Shown here piece by piece: positions 45,887 through 56,426 of a DNA stretch of 64,000 bases (the stretch's first letter is position 1; every line of letters starts with the position of its first letter). The DNA comes from Prochlorococcus sp. AG-347-L20 (lineage in GTDB: Bacteria > Cyanobacteriota > Cyanobacteriia > PCC-6307 > Cyanobiaceae): positions 41,137-105,136 of the forward strand of contig QCCP01000005.1 of NCBI GenBank assembly GCA_003281225.1, written 5' to 3'. The notes under the pieces were generated by a model. It was not told where the DNA came from. It did not search any database and saw nothing but the letters and a program-made list of their open reading frames with translations. A program made the translations under genes and the position numbers.

Positions 45887-47059
45887 ATGGCTCAATCAAC
45901 TGTTGAATCAAAAAATAAAAAAGATATTAATAATGGAAAGATACCAGCAAAAGAAACAATTTTGTCCCCAAGATTCTATACAACAGACTTTGAGGCTATG
46001 GAAAATATGGATTTATCAATAAACGAGGAGGAATTGGAAGCTATTTGTGAGGAATTTAGGAAAGATTACAATAGACATCATTTTGTAAGAAATAGTGAAT
46101 TTGAAGGCGCTGCAGAAAAATTAGATCCTGAGACAAGAGAGCTTTTTGTTGATTTTCTCGAGGGGAGTTGTACATCAGAATTTTCAGGTTTTTTACTTTA
46201 CAAGGAACTTAGTAAGAGAATTAAAGTCAAAAACCCTCTACTTGCTGAATGTTTTGCTCATATGGCCAGAGATGAAGCAAGACATGCAGGTTTTTTAAAT
46301 AAATCAATGAGTGACTTTGGACTTCAGTTAGATTTGGGTTTTTTAACAGCCAATAAAGATTACACTTATTTCCCTCCAAGAAGTATTTTTTACGCTACTT
46401 ATTTATCCGAAAAAATAGGTTATTGGAGATACATAGCAATTTATAGGCATCTTGAAAAGAATCCTGATAGCAAAATTTTTCCACTATTTAATTACTTTGA
46501 AAATTGGTGTCAAGATGAAAATAGACATGGGGATTTCTTTGACGCATTAATGAAAGCACAGCCACGTACTGTTAAATCTTTAAGCCAAAAAATTACCATT
46601 GGAGGCTCTACTTTTACACACCCATTATTTGACTACTTCCATAGGTTTAGATATTTTTTGAATAATCTTCCGTTAACATCCAAGTTATGGTCTAGGTTCT
46701 TTCTATTAGCTGTATTTGCAACTATGTATGCAAGGGATTTGGGAATTAAAAAAGATTTTTACAGTTCTTTAGGTTTAGATGCCAGAGATTACGACCAGTT
46801 TGTTATTAATAAAACAAATGAAACTGCAGCTAGAGTTTTCCCTGTAGTAATGGACGTTTATGATCAATCTTTTTATGGAAGATTAGATAAAATAGTAGAG
46901 AATAATAAGGTTCTTACCGATATTGCAAACAGTGATGGAAATAAAGTATCTAAAACTTTTAAAAAATTACCTAAATATTTATCAAACGGTTACCAGTTAT
47001 TAAGACTATACTTATTAAAACCTCTTGATAGCAAAGATTTCCAACCTTCGATTAGATAA
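45887..47059 (+). CDS. acsF: Mg-protoporphyrin IX monomethyl ester (oxidative) cyclase
   Basis: Aerobic di-iron cyclase that forms the isocyclic ring of chlorophyll (AcsF/ChlA/ChlE). The 390 residues show the two di-iron clusters of carboxylates and histidines: [17 protein letters not shown] with [10 protein letters not shown], and [15 protein letters not shown]. Length is normal. It acts downstream of ChlH, also in this window, and needs oxygen, fitting an oxygenic phototroph. ATG start; tldD follows 31 bp later. Confidence 0.96.
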   Translation: MAQSTVESKNKKDINNGKIPAKETILSPRFYTTDFEAMENMDLSINEEELEAICEEFRKDYNRHHFVRNSEFEGAAEKLDPETRELFVDFLEGSCTSEFSGFLLYKELSKRIKVKNPLLAECFAHMARDEARHAGFLNKSMSDFGLQLDLGFLTANKDYTYFPPRSIFYATYLSEKIGYWRYIAIYRHLEKNPDSKIFPLFNYFENWCQDENRHGDFFDALMKAQPRTVKSLSQKITIGGSTFTHPLFDYFHRFRYFLNNLPLTSKLWSRFFLLAVFATMYARDLGIKKDFYSSLGLDARDYDQFVINKTNETAARVFPVVMDVYDQSFYGRLDKIVENNKVLTDIANSDGNKVSKTFKKLPKYLSNGYQLLRLYLLKPLDSKDFQPSIR

Positions 47060-47090
47060 TCTTTAATACAGAGAAGATTTATAGACTCAT

Positions 47091-48512
47091 ATGCTTTCGT
47101 CACAAATCAAATCAAATGAAATCGTTTTTGGTAGTTGCAATAAAGATTTATTAGAAGAAATCATTTTCTACGGCATTGGACTTGGTGCTGATTTTGTAGA
47201 AATATTTGTAGAGAATACAGACAACGCAAGCGTGTTGGCAGAAGAAGATTTTATTACAAGTGTAAGTCCATCATTTGGAAGGGGTGCTGGCATTAGAATC
47301 TTCAAGGAAAAAAAGGATGGATTTGTAAGTACAAATGATTTAACGAAGCATGGCTTAATGAGATCGGTATCTCAGGCTATTGAGATGTTAGACATAACAG
47401 ACAACAAAAGAGAAGTATTTAATGGTTTAAATAAACACAGGGACTATAGTTTATCCAAGAAAAAATGGATTAATGAAGTCCCATCTATTCATGAGATAAG
47501 TGAAAAACTACTAGTTAGCACAAAGTCTTTAAAAAAAAATAATAAAATAATAACTAGAAAAGGAAGTTACTCAAGAAATCTTCAAGAAATAATTATAGCC
47601 TCCAGTGACGGAACCTATGTTTCAGATATTAGATTGCATCAAACAGTTGGTCTCAACGTAATTGCAAGTGATGCCCAATATAGATCTAGTGGAAGTAGAA
47701 GATTTGGATCTTCAGGAATGCCTAATGAATTCAGATTATGGGAACACGAAAAAGCAGCTAATGACGTGTTTGAAAGTTCCATGAACATGTTGTATGCAGA
47801 TTATGTTGATGCAGGACAAATGCCCGTTGTATTAGCTAATAAATTTGGTGGAGTTATATTCCATGAAGCCTGTGGTCATTTACTTGAAACTACTCAAATA
47901 GAGAGAGGAACAACACCATTTGAGAATAAATTGAATGAAAAAATTGCACATGAATCTGTAACAGCAATAGATGAAGGGATATCAGAAGGATCCTTCGGTT
48001 CATTATCAGTAGATGATGAAGGTATGGAACCAGAAAAATCAGTTCTTATAAAAGATGGAATTTTAAAAAAATTCATATCTGACAGGGCAGGTGAATTAAG
48101 AACCGGCCATAAAAGAACAGGAAGTGGAAGAAGACAAAATTATTCTTTTGCTGCAGCTTCAAGAATGAGAAATACTTATATAGCTAAAGGTGAGCACTCG
48201 AAAGAGGATTTAATCAATAGTATTAGTGAAGGTCTTTACTGCAAATCAATGGGTGGTGGTAGTGTAGGTGCTACTGGACAATTTAATTTTGCGGTAGAAG
48301 AAGGATATCTTATTAAGAATGGAAAATTAACTAGTCCAGTAAAGGGAGCAACACTGATCGGTGAGGCTAAAGAAGTTATGCCAAAAATATCAATGTGCGG
48401 AAATGATCTCGAATTGGCTCCTGGATTCTGTGGATCCATTAGTGGAAGTGTCAACGTAACTGTTGGCCAACCTCATATTAAGGTTGATTCAATCACTGTT
48501 GGTGGAAGATAG
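47091..48512 (+). CDS. tldD: TldD, metalloprotease subunit
   Basis: TldD half of the TldD/TldE (PmbA) proteolytic complex, which cuts unfolded peptides and in some bacteria matures modified peptides. The zinc motif is HEACGH in GGVIFHEACGHLLETTQI, which is the active-site HExxxH of this family. Other marks are GMEPEKSVLIKDGILKKFISD and the C-terminal GFCGSISGSVNVTVGQPH. At 473 residues it is full length. pmbA starts 3 bp after its stop. Confidence 0.95.
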   Translation: MLSSQIKSNEIVFGSCNKDLLEEIIFYGIGLGADFVEIFVENTDNASVLAEEDFITSVSPSFGRGAGIRIFKEKKDGFVSTNDLTKHGLMRSVSQAIEMLDITDNKREVFNGLNKHRDYSLSKKKWINEVPSIHEISEKLLVSTKSLKKNNKIITRKGSYSRNLQEIIIASSDGTYVSDIRLHQTVGLNVIASDAQYRSSGSRRFGSSGMPNEFRLWEHEKAANDVFESSMNMLYADYVDAGQMPVVLANKFGGVIFHEACGHLLETTQIERGTTPFENKLNEKIAHESVTAIDEGISEGSFGSLSVDDEGMEPEKSVLIKDGILKKFISDRAGELRTGHKRTGSGRRQNYSFAAASRMRNTYIAKGEHSKEDLINSISEGLYCKSMGGGSVGATGQFNFAVEEGYLIKNGKLTSPVKGATLIGEAKEVMPKISMCGNDLELAPGFCGSISGSVNVTVGQPHIKVDSITVGGR

Positions 48513-48515
48513 GAT

Positions 48516-49868
48516 ATGAATTCAAGAGAAATCACAACTCAAATCTCCAAAGCTGCAGATTTCCTAAATCTTAAAAAATGGGATTATGGAGCAAGCTTTT
48601 CTAATGATTATTCTGTGCAAGTAGATAAAGGAGAGGCTAAACAACTTAAGGCATCACAAAAGCAAATTTTAACTATAAGAGTTTGGAATCAATCTAATCT
48701 AGTTGGTATTACTACAACAAGTGATATTAGTGAATCTGGTATTAAAAAGGCTCTTAAGCAAGCAAATATAGCTTCTGATTTCGGCAATAAGAATGAATCT
48801 ACAGAATTTTCACCATTAGCGAAGGATCCTATTAAAGTAAAGGAAGTTAAAAAAACAAATCCTGTTGGAATAAAAAAATTACTTACAGTTTTAAGAGAAG
48901 CTGAAGTAAAACTAATAGAAAGTCATGAATCCATAAAATCTGTTCCATATAATGGTTTATCTGAAAGCTTCTTTGAGAGAGTTTATGCAAATAGTGAGGG
49001 TGCCTTTCGAAGTTATTCCACAAGTCAAGCAGCACTTTATTTATATGCAAGAGCAGAAGAGAAAAATAAGAAGCCTCGTAGTTCAGGTTCCGTAAAACTT
49101 GGCTATGGAGCTGATGATATAGATATAGAGTCGTGTATTAAAGAGGCATCAAATAAAACAATTTCTCATTTAAATTATTCATCTATTAAAACTGATAAAT
49201 ATTTAATATGTTTTTCCCCAGAGTCTTTTTTAACTATCATTAACGCCTTTAGCTCAATGTTTAATGCTAGAAGCATCATAGATGGAGTGAGCTTATCTAA
49301 TAAAAATTCAATTGGAGAGAAACTATCTACAGAAGCACTTAATATTTATGATGATGGCCTTCACGAAAAGAATATTTCTTCAACACCATTTGATGGAGAG
49401 GGAACCCCAACCAAAAGACTATGTCTAATTAACAGAGGGAGAATTGAAAATTTTATACATTCTGAATCAACTGCAAGAATATTTAAAACAACTCCCACTG
49501 GCCACGCTGGACTAGGATCAAAAGTATCAGTATCTCCTGATTGGATCGTAGTTGAAAAATCAGAAGAAAACATTGATCTAAAAACATCACTAGATCACTC
49601 TACTTATGATGGAGAATTTGTTTATATCGAAGAGCTAAATGCAATCCATGCAGGTGTCAGAGCAAGTCAAGGTTCATTTTCTCTTCCATTTGATGGATGG
49701 CTGTACAAAAACGGTAAAAAAATCTCAATAGAATCTGCCACAGTAGCAGGTGATATCAAATATCTTTTGAAAAATATAGTAAATATTGAATCAAGCCAGG
49801 AGGTAACAACAAGTGGAATTTCTCCACATATATGGGTAGATGAATTATCAATAACTGGTGACGCGTGA
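48516..49868 (+). CDS. pmbA: TldE/PmbA, partner of TldD
   Basis: The non-catalytic partner of TldD: 450 residues, same fold but no HExxxH motif. Family blocks include FFERVYANSEGAF, the DDGLHEKNISSTPFDGEGTPTKR segment and the GHAGLGSKVSVSPDW region, and the C-terminus has ITGDA. Directly follows tldD and overlaps fmt by four bases (GTGA). The presence of both subunits implies an active protease. Confidence 0.93.
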   Translation: MNSREITTQISKAADFLNLKKWDYGASFSNDYSVQVDKGEAKQLKASQKQILTIRVWNQSNLVGITTTSDISESGIKKALKQANIASDFGNKNESTEFSPLAKDPIKVKEVKKTNPVGIKKLLTVLREAEVKLIESHESIKSVPYNGLSESFFERVYANSEGAFRSYSTSQAALYLYARAEEKNKKPRSSGSVKLGYGADDIDIESCIKEASNKTISHLNYSSIKTDKYLICFSPESFLTIINAFSSMFNARSIIDGVSLSNKNSIGEKLSTEALNIYDDGLHEKNISSTPFDGEGTPTKRLCLINRGRIENFIHSESTARIFKTTPTGHAGLGSKVSVSPDWIVVEKSEENIDLKTSLDHSTYDGEFVYIEELNAIHAGVRASQGSFSLPFDGWLYKNGKKISIESATVAGDIKYLLKNIVNIESSQEVTTSGISPHIWVDELSITGDA

Positions 49869-50851
49869 GAATTATATTCTGGGGAACACCTGAATATTCA
49901 ATTCCTAGTCTTGATATTTTTATTAAATCTAAGCACGAGGTAATTGCAGTAGTTAGCCAACCGGATAAGAAGAGATCTAGGGGAAATAAATTAATAGCCT
50001 CACCTGTAAAAAAAATTGCTGAGAAAGAATCTATAAAAATTTATACTCCAGAAAAAATCAGGGACAATATAGATTTTATAAATGAACTTAAATCACTTTC
50101 TTGTGATTTATTTATTGTTATAGCTTACGGGAAAATTTTACCCAAAGAGATATTGGAAATCCCAAAATTTGGTTGTTGGAACGCACATGCTTCATTACTT
50201 CCAAGATGGCGTGGTGCCGCCCCAATTCAATGGTCCCTAATAAATGGCGATGAATTTACTGGTGTAGGAATTATGAAAATGAATGAGGGACTAGATACTG
50301 GCGACATATTGTTGCAAGAAAAAATTAAAATCAATAATAACGAAAATTTAAATACACTATCGGAAAAACTTAGTATTTTATCGGCAAAATTATTTTTAAA
50401 TGCTACATCTTTAATCGAAGAAAATATTAATAATAATACTAATCCTCAATTAACAAAACAAAATACCCTTGGAAGAAAAATTACTTACGCAAGAATGATT
50501 GAAAAATCAGACTTTAAAGTTGATTGGGGTAATGAGGCAATTAAAATTTCTCAAAAAATAAAAGCATTATACCCACGAGCAAATACAAATTTTAGAGGTA
50601 AGAACCTTAAAATACTTAAAATCAAAATTTTGACTAGTGATGTTATTAAAAATGAAAAATACCTTTTCATGAGCAATTATTCAAGACCAGGTATTATTCT
50701 TGCTGTAATAAAAAATGAAGGAATTATAATTTCAACTAAAACTGATCCGATTATTTTGTTAGAAGCAAAACTTGAAGGCAAAAACATTTCTAGCAAAAAG
50801 CAATTGATTCAACAATTAAAGCCATCAGCAGGCGAATATCTCTCAGATTAA
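49865..50851 (+). CDS. fmt: Methionyl-tRNA formyltransferase
   Basis: Adds a formyl group to initiator Met-tRNA using 10-formyl-tetrahydrofolate. The 328 residues contain the catalytic SLLPRWRGAAPIQWSLINGD block and the DTGDILLQ loop, and the C-terminal OB-like domain (YPRANTNFRGKNLKILKI). It starts with GTG at 49865, inside the pmbA stop. Its stop shares TTAA at 50848-50851 with the opposite-strand terC-like gene. Confidence 0.95.
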   Translation: MRIIFWGTPEYSIPSLDIFIKSKHEVIAVVSQPDKKRSRGNKLIASPVKKIAEKESIKIYTPEKIRDNIDFINELKSLSCDLFIVIAYGKILPKEILEIPKFGCWNAHASLLPRWRGAAPIQWSLINGDEFTGVGIMKMNEGLDTGDILLQEKIKINNNENLNTLSEKLSILSAKLFLNATSLIEENINNNTNPQLTKQNTLGRKITYARMIEKSDFKVDWGNEAIKISQKIKALYPRANTNFRGKNLKILKIKILTSDVIKNEKYLFMSNYSRPGIILAVIKNEGIIISTKTDPIILLEAKLEGKNISSKKQLIQQLKPSAGEYLSD

Positions 50852-51561
50852 GTTTTAGATTTTTTTTTAGAGAATCCCCAAATGAAAGCAAAAAGAATCA
50901 AAAAATAAAAATAATAGTCTGGAAGAATAGATTCTTTAATTAACGTATTTAGTAAAAGTTTAATCCCAACTATTAAGATTGCAACGTAACCAGCTGTTTC
51001 TAATCTAGAAAATATATCTAGAAGTTTTAGAAAAATCCCCGATGTAAATCTTAAGGCTAATACTCCAATCACTGCTCCAAATATAATTAATATATATTGA
51101 TCACTTATAGCTACTGCAGTAGTGATACTGTCTATGGAAAAAGCAAAATCAGTAATTGAAAGAAGCGCTACAACCCTTAAAAACCTAAAATTATTTTTAT
51201 TATTTTCTGTCCCATTTTCAGCGTTTTCTATATCTGTATTTAAAAAAACATTAGAGAAGAATAAATAAATTAAATAAAAACCAGCAAAAACTCTAATGAG
51301 AATAAACTTTAGAAGAACATTAGATAATATGATTAGAATAATTCTAAATAATAAAGATATTGTTATACCAATATTTAAGGCTCTTGACCTTAATTCTGAA
51401 CTAGCGAGGGATTTTGTAAGAGAAGCTAGTGCTACAGCATTATCTGCGGATAATAATAATTCAAGAGCAATTAATATTGGTAAAAGTGTAAAGATTTCGT
51501 ACCAACTGTCTACCTGATCTAGTGTGGGTATAAAAGAATTTATTGCGACTGAATCCATCAA
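50848..51561 (-). CDS. TerC family integral membrane protein
   Basis: A 237-residue TerC-type membrane protein with about seven helices. The family motifs are seen: LELLLSADNAVALASL near residues 33-48 and DFAFSIDSITTAVAIS near the middle, each with the conserved Asp residues in the membrane. TerC relatives in plants and bacteria help membrane protein insertion or metal (Mn) export at the membrane. Here, with the GDT1 pair nearby, a manganese role is possible but not shown. ATG start at 51561. Confidence 0.88.
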   Translation of the reverse strand: MMDSVAINSFIPTLDQVDSWYEIFTLLPILIALELLLSADNAVALASLTKSLASSELRSRALNIGITISLLFRIILIILSNVLLKFILIRVFAGFYLIYLFFSNVFLNTDIENAENGTENNKNNFRFLRVVALLSITDFAFSIDSITTAVAISDQYILIIFGAVIGVLALRFTSGIFLKLLDIFSRLETAGYVAILIVGIKLLLNTLIKESILPDYYFYFLILFAFIWGFSKKKSKT

Positions 51562-51632
51562 ATATTATTCACAATCAGTATAAAATCTAATATAATAGAT
51601 CGGATATTTGTAATCAAGATTGATAGTTATAA

Positions 51633-54600
51633 ATGAGTTTAAATACTTTAGTTGATTATATTTCAAACTCACAAATTACTTCTGAATTAATAAAAAGAAT
51701 TTCACAAAATAATGAATTAAATATTGTTGGTTCAAGTAGATATGCAAAATCAATAATATTAGATAGCATCGCAGAAAAGGAAGAAAAAAATATATTATTA
51801 ATTTGTCCTAATGTAGAAATTGCCTACAAATGGATTGGTTATTTTGAAAGTATAAATGATAAAGCAGTTTTATATTATCCTCCAACAGAACATCTACCAT
51901 ACTCATCAATTAATAAATCCAAAGAGATTGAATTTAGTCAGCTTACTGTATTATCCAAATTAATAAAAAAAGAGAAAAATGAACTTAATATTGTTATATC
52001 AACTGAGAGATCACTACAACCTCATCTAATAAATAAAAACCTATTAATTGAAAATAAGTTAGATTTGCAAAAAGGAGTTCAAATCGAGATTCAAGAATTA
52101 GCAAATAAACTTACTTTGCTTGGCTATACGAAGGATAATGTAACTTCAACTGAGGGATTCTGGAGTAGGAGAGGGGAAATAATAGATATTTATCCTGTCA
52201 ATAATGAGTTTCCTATAAGATTAGAATTTTTTGATAATGTAATTGAGAAAATAAGAGAATATGATCCCCATACACAGAAAACATTAGAAAGTATAAATAA
52301 TATTGAAATAATACAGGCTGGATTTTATTTGCTAATAAAAGATAAGTTAAATAATTTATCTAAGAACAATCTTTTTAATTCAGAAGATATAAATAAAAAT
52401 AATCTTGATCGTTATTTAGGAATCATTGAAGAAGAACCCTCAAACATAATAGATTTTATAAATAGGGAAACAATTCTTGTAATTGATGAATTAGAAGATT
52501 GTAAAAAATTTGCAAATAATTGGTATCTAGATTCAGAAAGTAATTTTGATAATTTTACTGATGAATTAAATGAGAGCCTTAAAAATAATGATATTAATTT
52601 AGAGGCCAAACCTAATTTGCATTTAAAGTTCGACGAAATATTAAATTCACTAGAAAATTTTAATTTAATAAAATTTTATGAATTTGAATCTAAAATCAAT
52701 ATTGATAATAGATTTTTGTTAAACGATAAAAGATTAAATTCATACTCTAAAAATGTAGGGAAATTATCCAATGATATAAATAAAAATATAAAAAATAATG
52801 AAAAAGTATGGATATTATCAGCACAACCATTGAGAACAAGGACTTTACTTTTTGAGCACGAATGTAATACAAACTTCTTAAAAAATCCCAATGATATTGT
52901 TGAAGCATATAAGTCAATTAATAATTCAACTCCTCTAATTTTAAAAAATAAGAATAATTACGAAATCGAGGGGTTTTATCTTCCGATATGGAAAGTTGTC
53001 TTGATAACAGATAAAGAATTATTTTCACAACAATCTCTTTTTAATAATGTATTCATAAGAAGAAAAAAAAGAAGTGTCAATTCAAATATAAATGTAAATA
53101 AGATCAGTCCCGGTGATTTTATAGTTCATAAAAATCATGGAATAGGAAAATTTTTAAAAATAGAAAAAATAAATATAACTGGAGATTCAAGAGATTATTT
53201 AGTCATTCAGTATCAAGATGGAAAGATAAGTGTTGCCGCTGATCAACTTGGTAGTGTTAACAGATATAGATCAAGCGGAAAAATAAAGCCGAAAATAAAT
53301 AAGTTAGGAGGGACAGAATGGGAAAAAATAAAAGAAAAAAATAAGAAACAAATCAAAAAAGTTGCTGTCGATATTTTAAAACTTTATGCAAAGAGAGAAA
53401 AATTAAAGGGTTACATTTACCCAGAAGATGGTCCTTGGCAAGATGAATTAGAGGAATCATTCCCTTATCAACCAACACCTGACCAAATTACTGCTGTAGA
53501 AGAAATAAAATCTGATATGGAAAGCGATAAGCCAATGGACAGGCTAGTGTGTGGAGATGTAGGATTTGGCAAAACAGAAGTAGCTGTTAGGGCTATTTTT
53601 AAGGCTATTACATCAGGTAAACAGGTAATATTACTAGCACCTACAACAATCCTAGCTCAGCAACATTGGAGAACAATAAGTAATAGATTTTCACCTTACC
53701 CAATAAAAGTATCATTACTCAATAGATTCAAAACCGTTAATGAAAGAAAGGAAATCTATGCAGGATTGAAAAAAAACAATATTGATTTAGTTGTAGCAAC
53801 GCACCAAATTTTAGGAAAAGAAATAGAAATTAAAAACTTAGGACTACTAGTTATTGATGAAGAACAAAGATTTGGAGTAAGACAAAAGGAGAAAATAAAA
53901 AAAATCAAAACCAACATAGATGTTTTAACTCTCTCGGCAACTCCAATTCCAAGAACTCTTTATATGAGCTTATCTGGACTAAGACAAATGAGCTTACTAA
54001 ACACTCCTCCACCATCAAGAAGATCAATAAAAACATATTTATCTGAAATAGATATGGATGTTATAAGAACTGCAATTAATCAAGAACTTGATAGGGGAGG
54101 TCAAATTTTTTATGTTCTTCCAAGAATTTCTGATATAGATCAAGCTGTAAACAAATTAAAAAATATGTTTCCCAGCTTAAAATTTATTGTTGCTCATGGG
54201 CAAATGAACGAAACAGAGCTTGAAAATGCAATGATTGCTTTTAATAATGGAGAAGTAGATTTAATGATATGCACAACGATAATTGAAAGTGGATTAGATA
54301 TCCCTAAAGTAAATACAATCATTATTGAAGATTCTCACAAATTTGGTCTTTCACAACTTTATCAACTTAGAGGAAGAGTTGGTAGAAGCGGTGTACAAGC
54401 ACATGCTTGGTTATTTTATCCAAATATAAATAAAATTAATGACGGTGCAAAACAAAGATTGAAAGCGATAAAAGACTTTTCAGAACTAGGTAGTGGATAC
54501 CAACTTGCAATGAAAGATATGGAAATAAGAGGTGTTGGTAGTTTACTAGGAGAAGAACAAAGTGGAAAGGTTAATGCTATTGGATATGACTTATATATAG

Positions 54601-55142
54601 AAATGCTCCATGAGGCTATTTCAGAAATCAGCGGGCAAGAAATACCTGAAGTTAACGACACTCAAATTGATCTGCCAATAAATGCATTTATACCTGCAAC
54701 TTGGATATTAAACAGAGAAGAGAAGCTTGAAGCTTACAAATCTGTTACTGAATGTTCGAATAATGATGAATTAACTGAATTAGCTACAGACTGGGTTAAT
54801 AGATATGGAAACTTACCCAAACCTGTTGAGTCTTTAATTATGATAATGAGACTAAAATTACTATCTAAAAAATGTGGTTTTAATAAGATCAAGCTCAAAA
54901 AGCCAAACATCTTCATAGAGACAAAATTAAAAAATTCTACTTTTAAAATTCTTAAAAATTCTTTAGCAAGTAGTGTTCAAAATAAATTTAATTTTAATGA
55001 AGGCGAACAATTTTCAATCATCACTATAAGGGGCTTAGGTGCAACTGAAATTCAAAATCAAATTGATCAACTAATGTTGTGGTTCGAGTCTTTTGAAAGA
55101 GAAATAAAGAATTTCAATAAAGAACTTATTAAAAGAGATTAA
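51633..55142 (+). CDS. mfd: Transcription-repair coupling factor
   Basis: Large SF2 ATPase that removes stalled RNA polymerase and recruits UvrA. The 1169 residues include the UvrB-like N-terminal part, the RNA polymerase-interacting domain (SPGDFIVHKNHGIGKF), and RecG-like helicase motifs: GDVGFGKTEVAVRA (Walker A), VIDEEQRFGV (Walker B), LSATPIPRTLYMS, and QLRGRVGRS. The C-terminal TRCF domain follows. With uvrC in the same window, two partners of nucleotide excision repair are present. ATG start 71 bp after the terC-like start (divergent). Confidence 0.97.
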   Translation: MSLNTLVDYISNSQITSELIKRISQNNELNIVGSSRYAKSIILDSIAEKEEKNILLICPNVEIAYKWIGYFESINDKAVLYYPPTEHLPYSSINKSKEIEFSQLTVLSKLIKKEKNELNIVISTERSLQPHLINKNLLIENKLDLQKGVQIEIQELANKLTLLGYTKDNVTSTEGFWSRRGEIIDIYPVNNEFPIRLEFFDNVIEKIREYDPHTQKTLESINNIEIIQAGFYLLIKDKLNNLSKNNLFNSEDINKNNLDRYLGIIEEEPSNIIDFINRETILVIDELEDCKKFANNWYLDSESNFDNFTDELNESLKNNDINLEAKPNLHLKFDEILNSLENFNLIKFYEFESKINIDNRFLLNDKRLNSYSKNVGKLSNDINKNIKNNEKVWILSAQPLRTRTLLFEHECNTNFLKNPNDIVEAYKSINNSTPLILKNKNNYEIEGFYLPIWKVVLITDKELFSQQSLFNNVFIRRKKRSVNSNINVNKISPGDFIVHKNHGIGKFLKIEKINITGDSRDYLVIQYQDGKISVAADQLGSVNRYRSSGKIKPKINKLGGTEWEKIKEKNKKQIKKVAVDILKLYAKREKLKGYIYPEDGPWQDELEESFPYQPTPDQITAVEEIKSDMESDKPMDRLVCGDVGFGKTEVAVRAIFKAITSGKQVILLAPTTILAQQHWRTISNRFSPYPIKVSLLNRFKTVNERKEIYAGLKKNNIDLVVATHQILGKEIEIKNLGLLVIDEEQRFGVRQKEKIKKIKTNIDVLTLSATPIPRTLYMSLSGLRQMSLLNTPPPSRRSIKTYLSEIDMDVIRTAINQELDRGGQIFYVLPRISDIDQAVNKLKNMFPSLKFIVAHGQMNETELENAMIAFNNGEVDLMICTTIIESGLDIPKVNTIIIEDSHKFGLSQLYQLRGRVGRSGVQAHAWLFYPNINKINDGAKQRLKAIKDFSELGSGYQLAMKDMEIRGVGSLLGEEQSGKVNAIGYDLYIEMLHEAISEISGQEIPEVNDTQIDLPINAFIPATWILNREEKLEAYKSVTECSNNDELTELATDWVNRYGNLPKPVESLIMIMRLKLLSKKCGFNKIKLKKPNIFIETKLKNSTFKILKNSLASSVQNKFNFNEGEQFSIITIRGLGATEIQNQIDQLMLWFESFEREIKNFNKELIKRD

Positions 55143-55214
55143 ATTATTAAATAATTATTTAAAATCCGCGAATCAGTTTGATTTCGGTTAGGTTTATAAA
55201 AATTTATTAATTTT

Positions 55215-55376
55215 ATGGGTGAATATATAGACGTCGGAATCCAATCTTCGATTTTACCCTTGTCAATTATTCTTTCATCAATTGTATTAGGCATATTTGC
55301 ATTATTTGGAGAAGAAACAGAAAATGATGATGATGATTCTGATTCAGGAAGTGGTGGCCTAATGCAACCTATTTGA
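55215..55376 (+). CDS. Small membrane protein with acidic tail (53 aa), unknown
   Basis: ATG at 55215, TGA at 55374-55376, 53 residues: a short N-terminus, one membrane helix (SSILPLSIILSSIVLGIFAL), then an Asp/Ser/Gly-rich acidic tail. This pattern is seen in small thylakoid proteins, but I cannot name it. It ends 2 bp before the convergent 122-codon gene. The frame is below usual gene-calling length. Confidence 0.65.
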   Translation: MGEYIDVGIQSSILPLSIILSSIVLGIFALFGEETENDDDDSDSGSGGLMQPI

Positions 55377-55378
55377 AA

Positions 55379-55747
55379 TTATTTATAAATAATTTGTTTT
55401 GACTTTCTCTTAGAGACTTTAAATAACCTATTAAATGAACCTATCATTAAAATAAGAGCAGTAAAAGAAGATACAAAAATAAAAATCACCAAAAATATCT
55501 CATAGAGATATGAAAAGAGATCAATCAATAATAAAAAAGATTTATTAAATGTCGAAGGTAGATTTTGTAACAGCAAATTTTTATTAGGAATTAAATAATT
55601 TATATAAACTAATAAAACACTCAAAATAAACAAAAAGAAAGATTCAGTAAATAGTCTTCTTTTAGATTTTCTTCTTAAATTTAATTTTTTTTTAAAAATA
55701 TATTTATCAGGTTTAATATTCAAATTTGGGATGTTTAAATCTGCCAT
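55379..55747 (-). CDS. Two-span membrane protein (122 aa), unknown
   Basis: A 122-residue protein with a basic N-terminus (KKKLNLRRKSKRRLF), two membrane helices (about 35-52 and 80-102) and a basic C-terminal tail (SKRKSKQIIYK). The positive-inside rule puts both ends in the cytosol. It is the last gene of the minus-strand group that starts near dapB, separated by 87 bp from the DUF4335 gene. Family not recognised. Confidence 0.65.
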   Translation of the reverse strand: MADLNIPNLNIKPDKYIFKKKLNLRRKSKRRLFTESFFLFILSVLLVYINYLIPNKNLLLQNLPSTFNKSFLLLIDLFSYLYEIFLVIFIFVSSFTALILMIGSFNRLFKVSKRKSKQIIYK

Positions 55748-55834
55748 AAATCAAAGCTCAAAGAAAAACTTGAATAACTCTGAAAAGAAATTAACCTATA
55801 GTATCGTGTTTGTATTTAAGATGCTAATTGCTCT

Positions 55835-56425
55835 TTATTCAGGATTAGTTAGTTCTTTTTTTTCTATATTTTCAAAAGGACTATAAAAATAAATAAAAGA
55901 AGAAGAGAATAGAATTAAAGAGCAAATTGCAAAAAACGGTGGAATAAAGAAATTGAAAAATTTAACTTTTTTATTTAACCCGAATTTTAATTTTTTTGGA
56001 ATTATATTAGGTGTATCTGTTTTTTTTATTCTTACTTTTGGCGATTCATTTAACTGATCAAAACAATTTATGGTATCTGAAAGCAATGAATTACCAATCT
56101 TTAGAACTAAAGGCTTTACATTTGCTTTAGAGCTCTTGAGAACAATATTATGTATATGGAGATTATCGGCTTTAATATCGATTAATTTAGACTCATATAT
56201 TGGAATTTCGTTTTTGATTAAAAGATTTGAATAAATATAAAAAGCATCCATAATAGGCCCTAAATGTTCAATTTTGCCTTCAATAAGTGGTTTATCAACT
56301 ATGGTTAATTTCCATTGAGAAATTATAGATATTTGATCTATATTTTCATTATTGGAATAATCTGGCAATCCAATTATTTCGAGCCTTACTGAAGATTGAT
56401 GAAATGACAATTTATTTTGCATCAT
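55835..56425 (-). CDS. DUF4335-like protein with C-terminal membrane segment
   Basis: A 196-residue protein. The N-terminal 120 residues look like the cyanobacterial DUF4335 fold (VRLEIIGLPD, ISIISQWKLTI, GNSLLSDTINCFDQ), then a basic linker and a C-terminal hydrophobic segment (FFIPPFFAICSLILFSSSFIYF). The ATG at 56425 lies 1 bp after the stop of the DUF3038 gene, so the two are tightly coupled, as I recall for other cyanobacteria. Function unknown; family call is by recognition. Confidence 0.62.
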   Translation of the reverse strand: MMQNKLSFHQSSVRLEIIGLPDYSNNENIDQISIISQWKLTIVDKPLIEGKIEHLGPIMDAFYIYSNLLIKNEIPIYESKLIDIKADNLHIHNIVLKSSKANVKPLVLKIGNSLLSDTINCFDQLNESPKVRIKKTDTPNIIPKKLKFGLNKKVKFFNFFIPPFFAICSLILFSSSFIYFYSPFENIEKKELTNPE

Positions 56426-56426
56426 A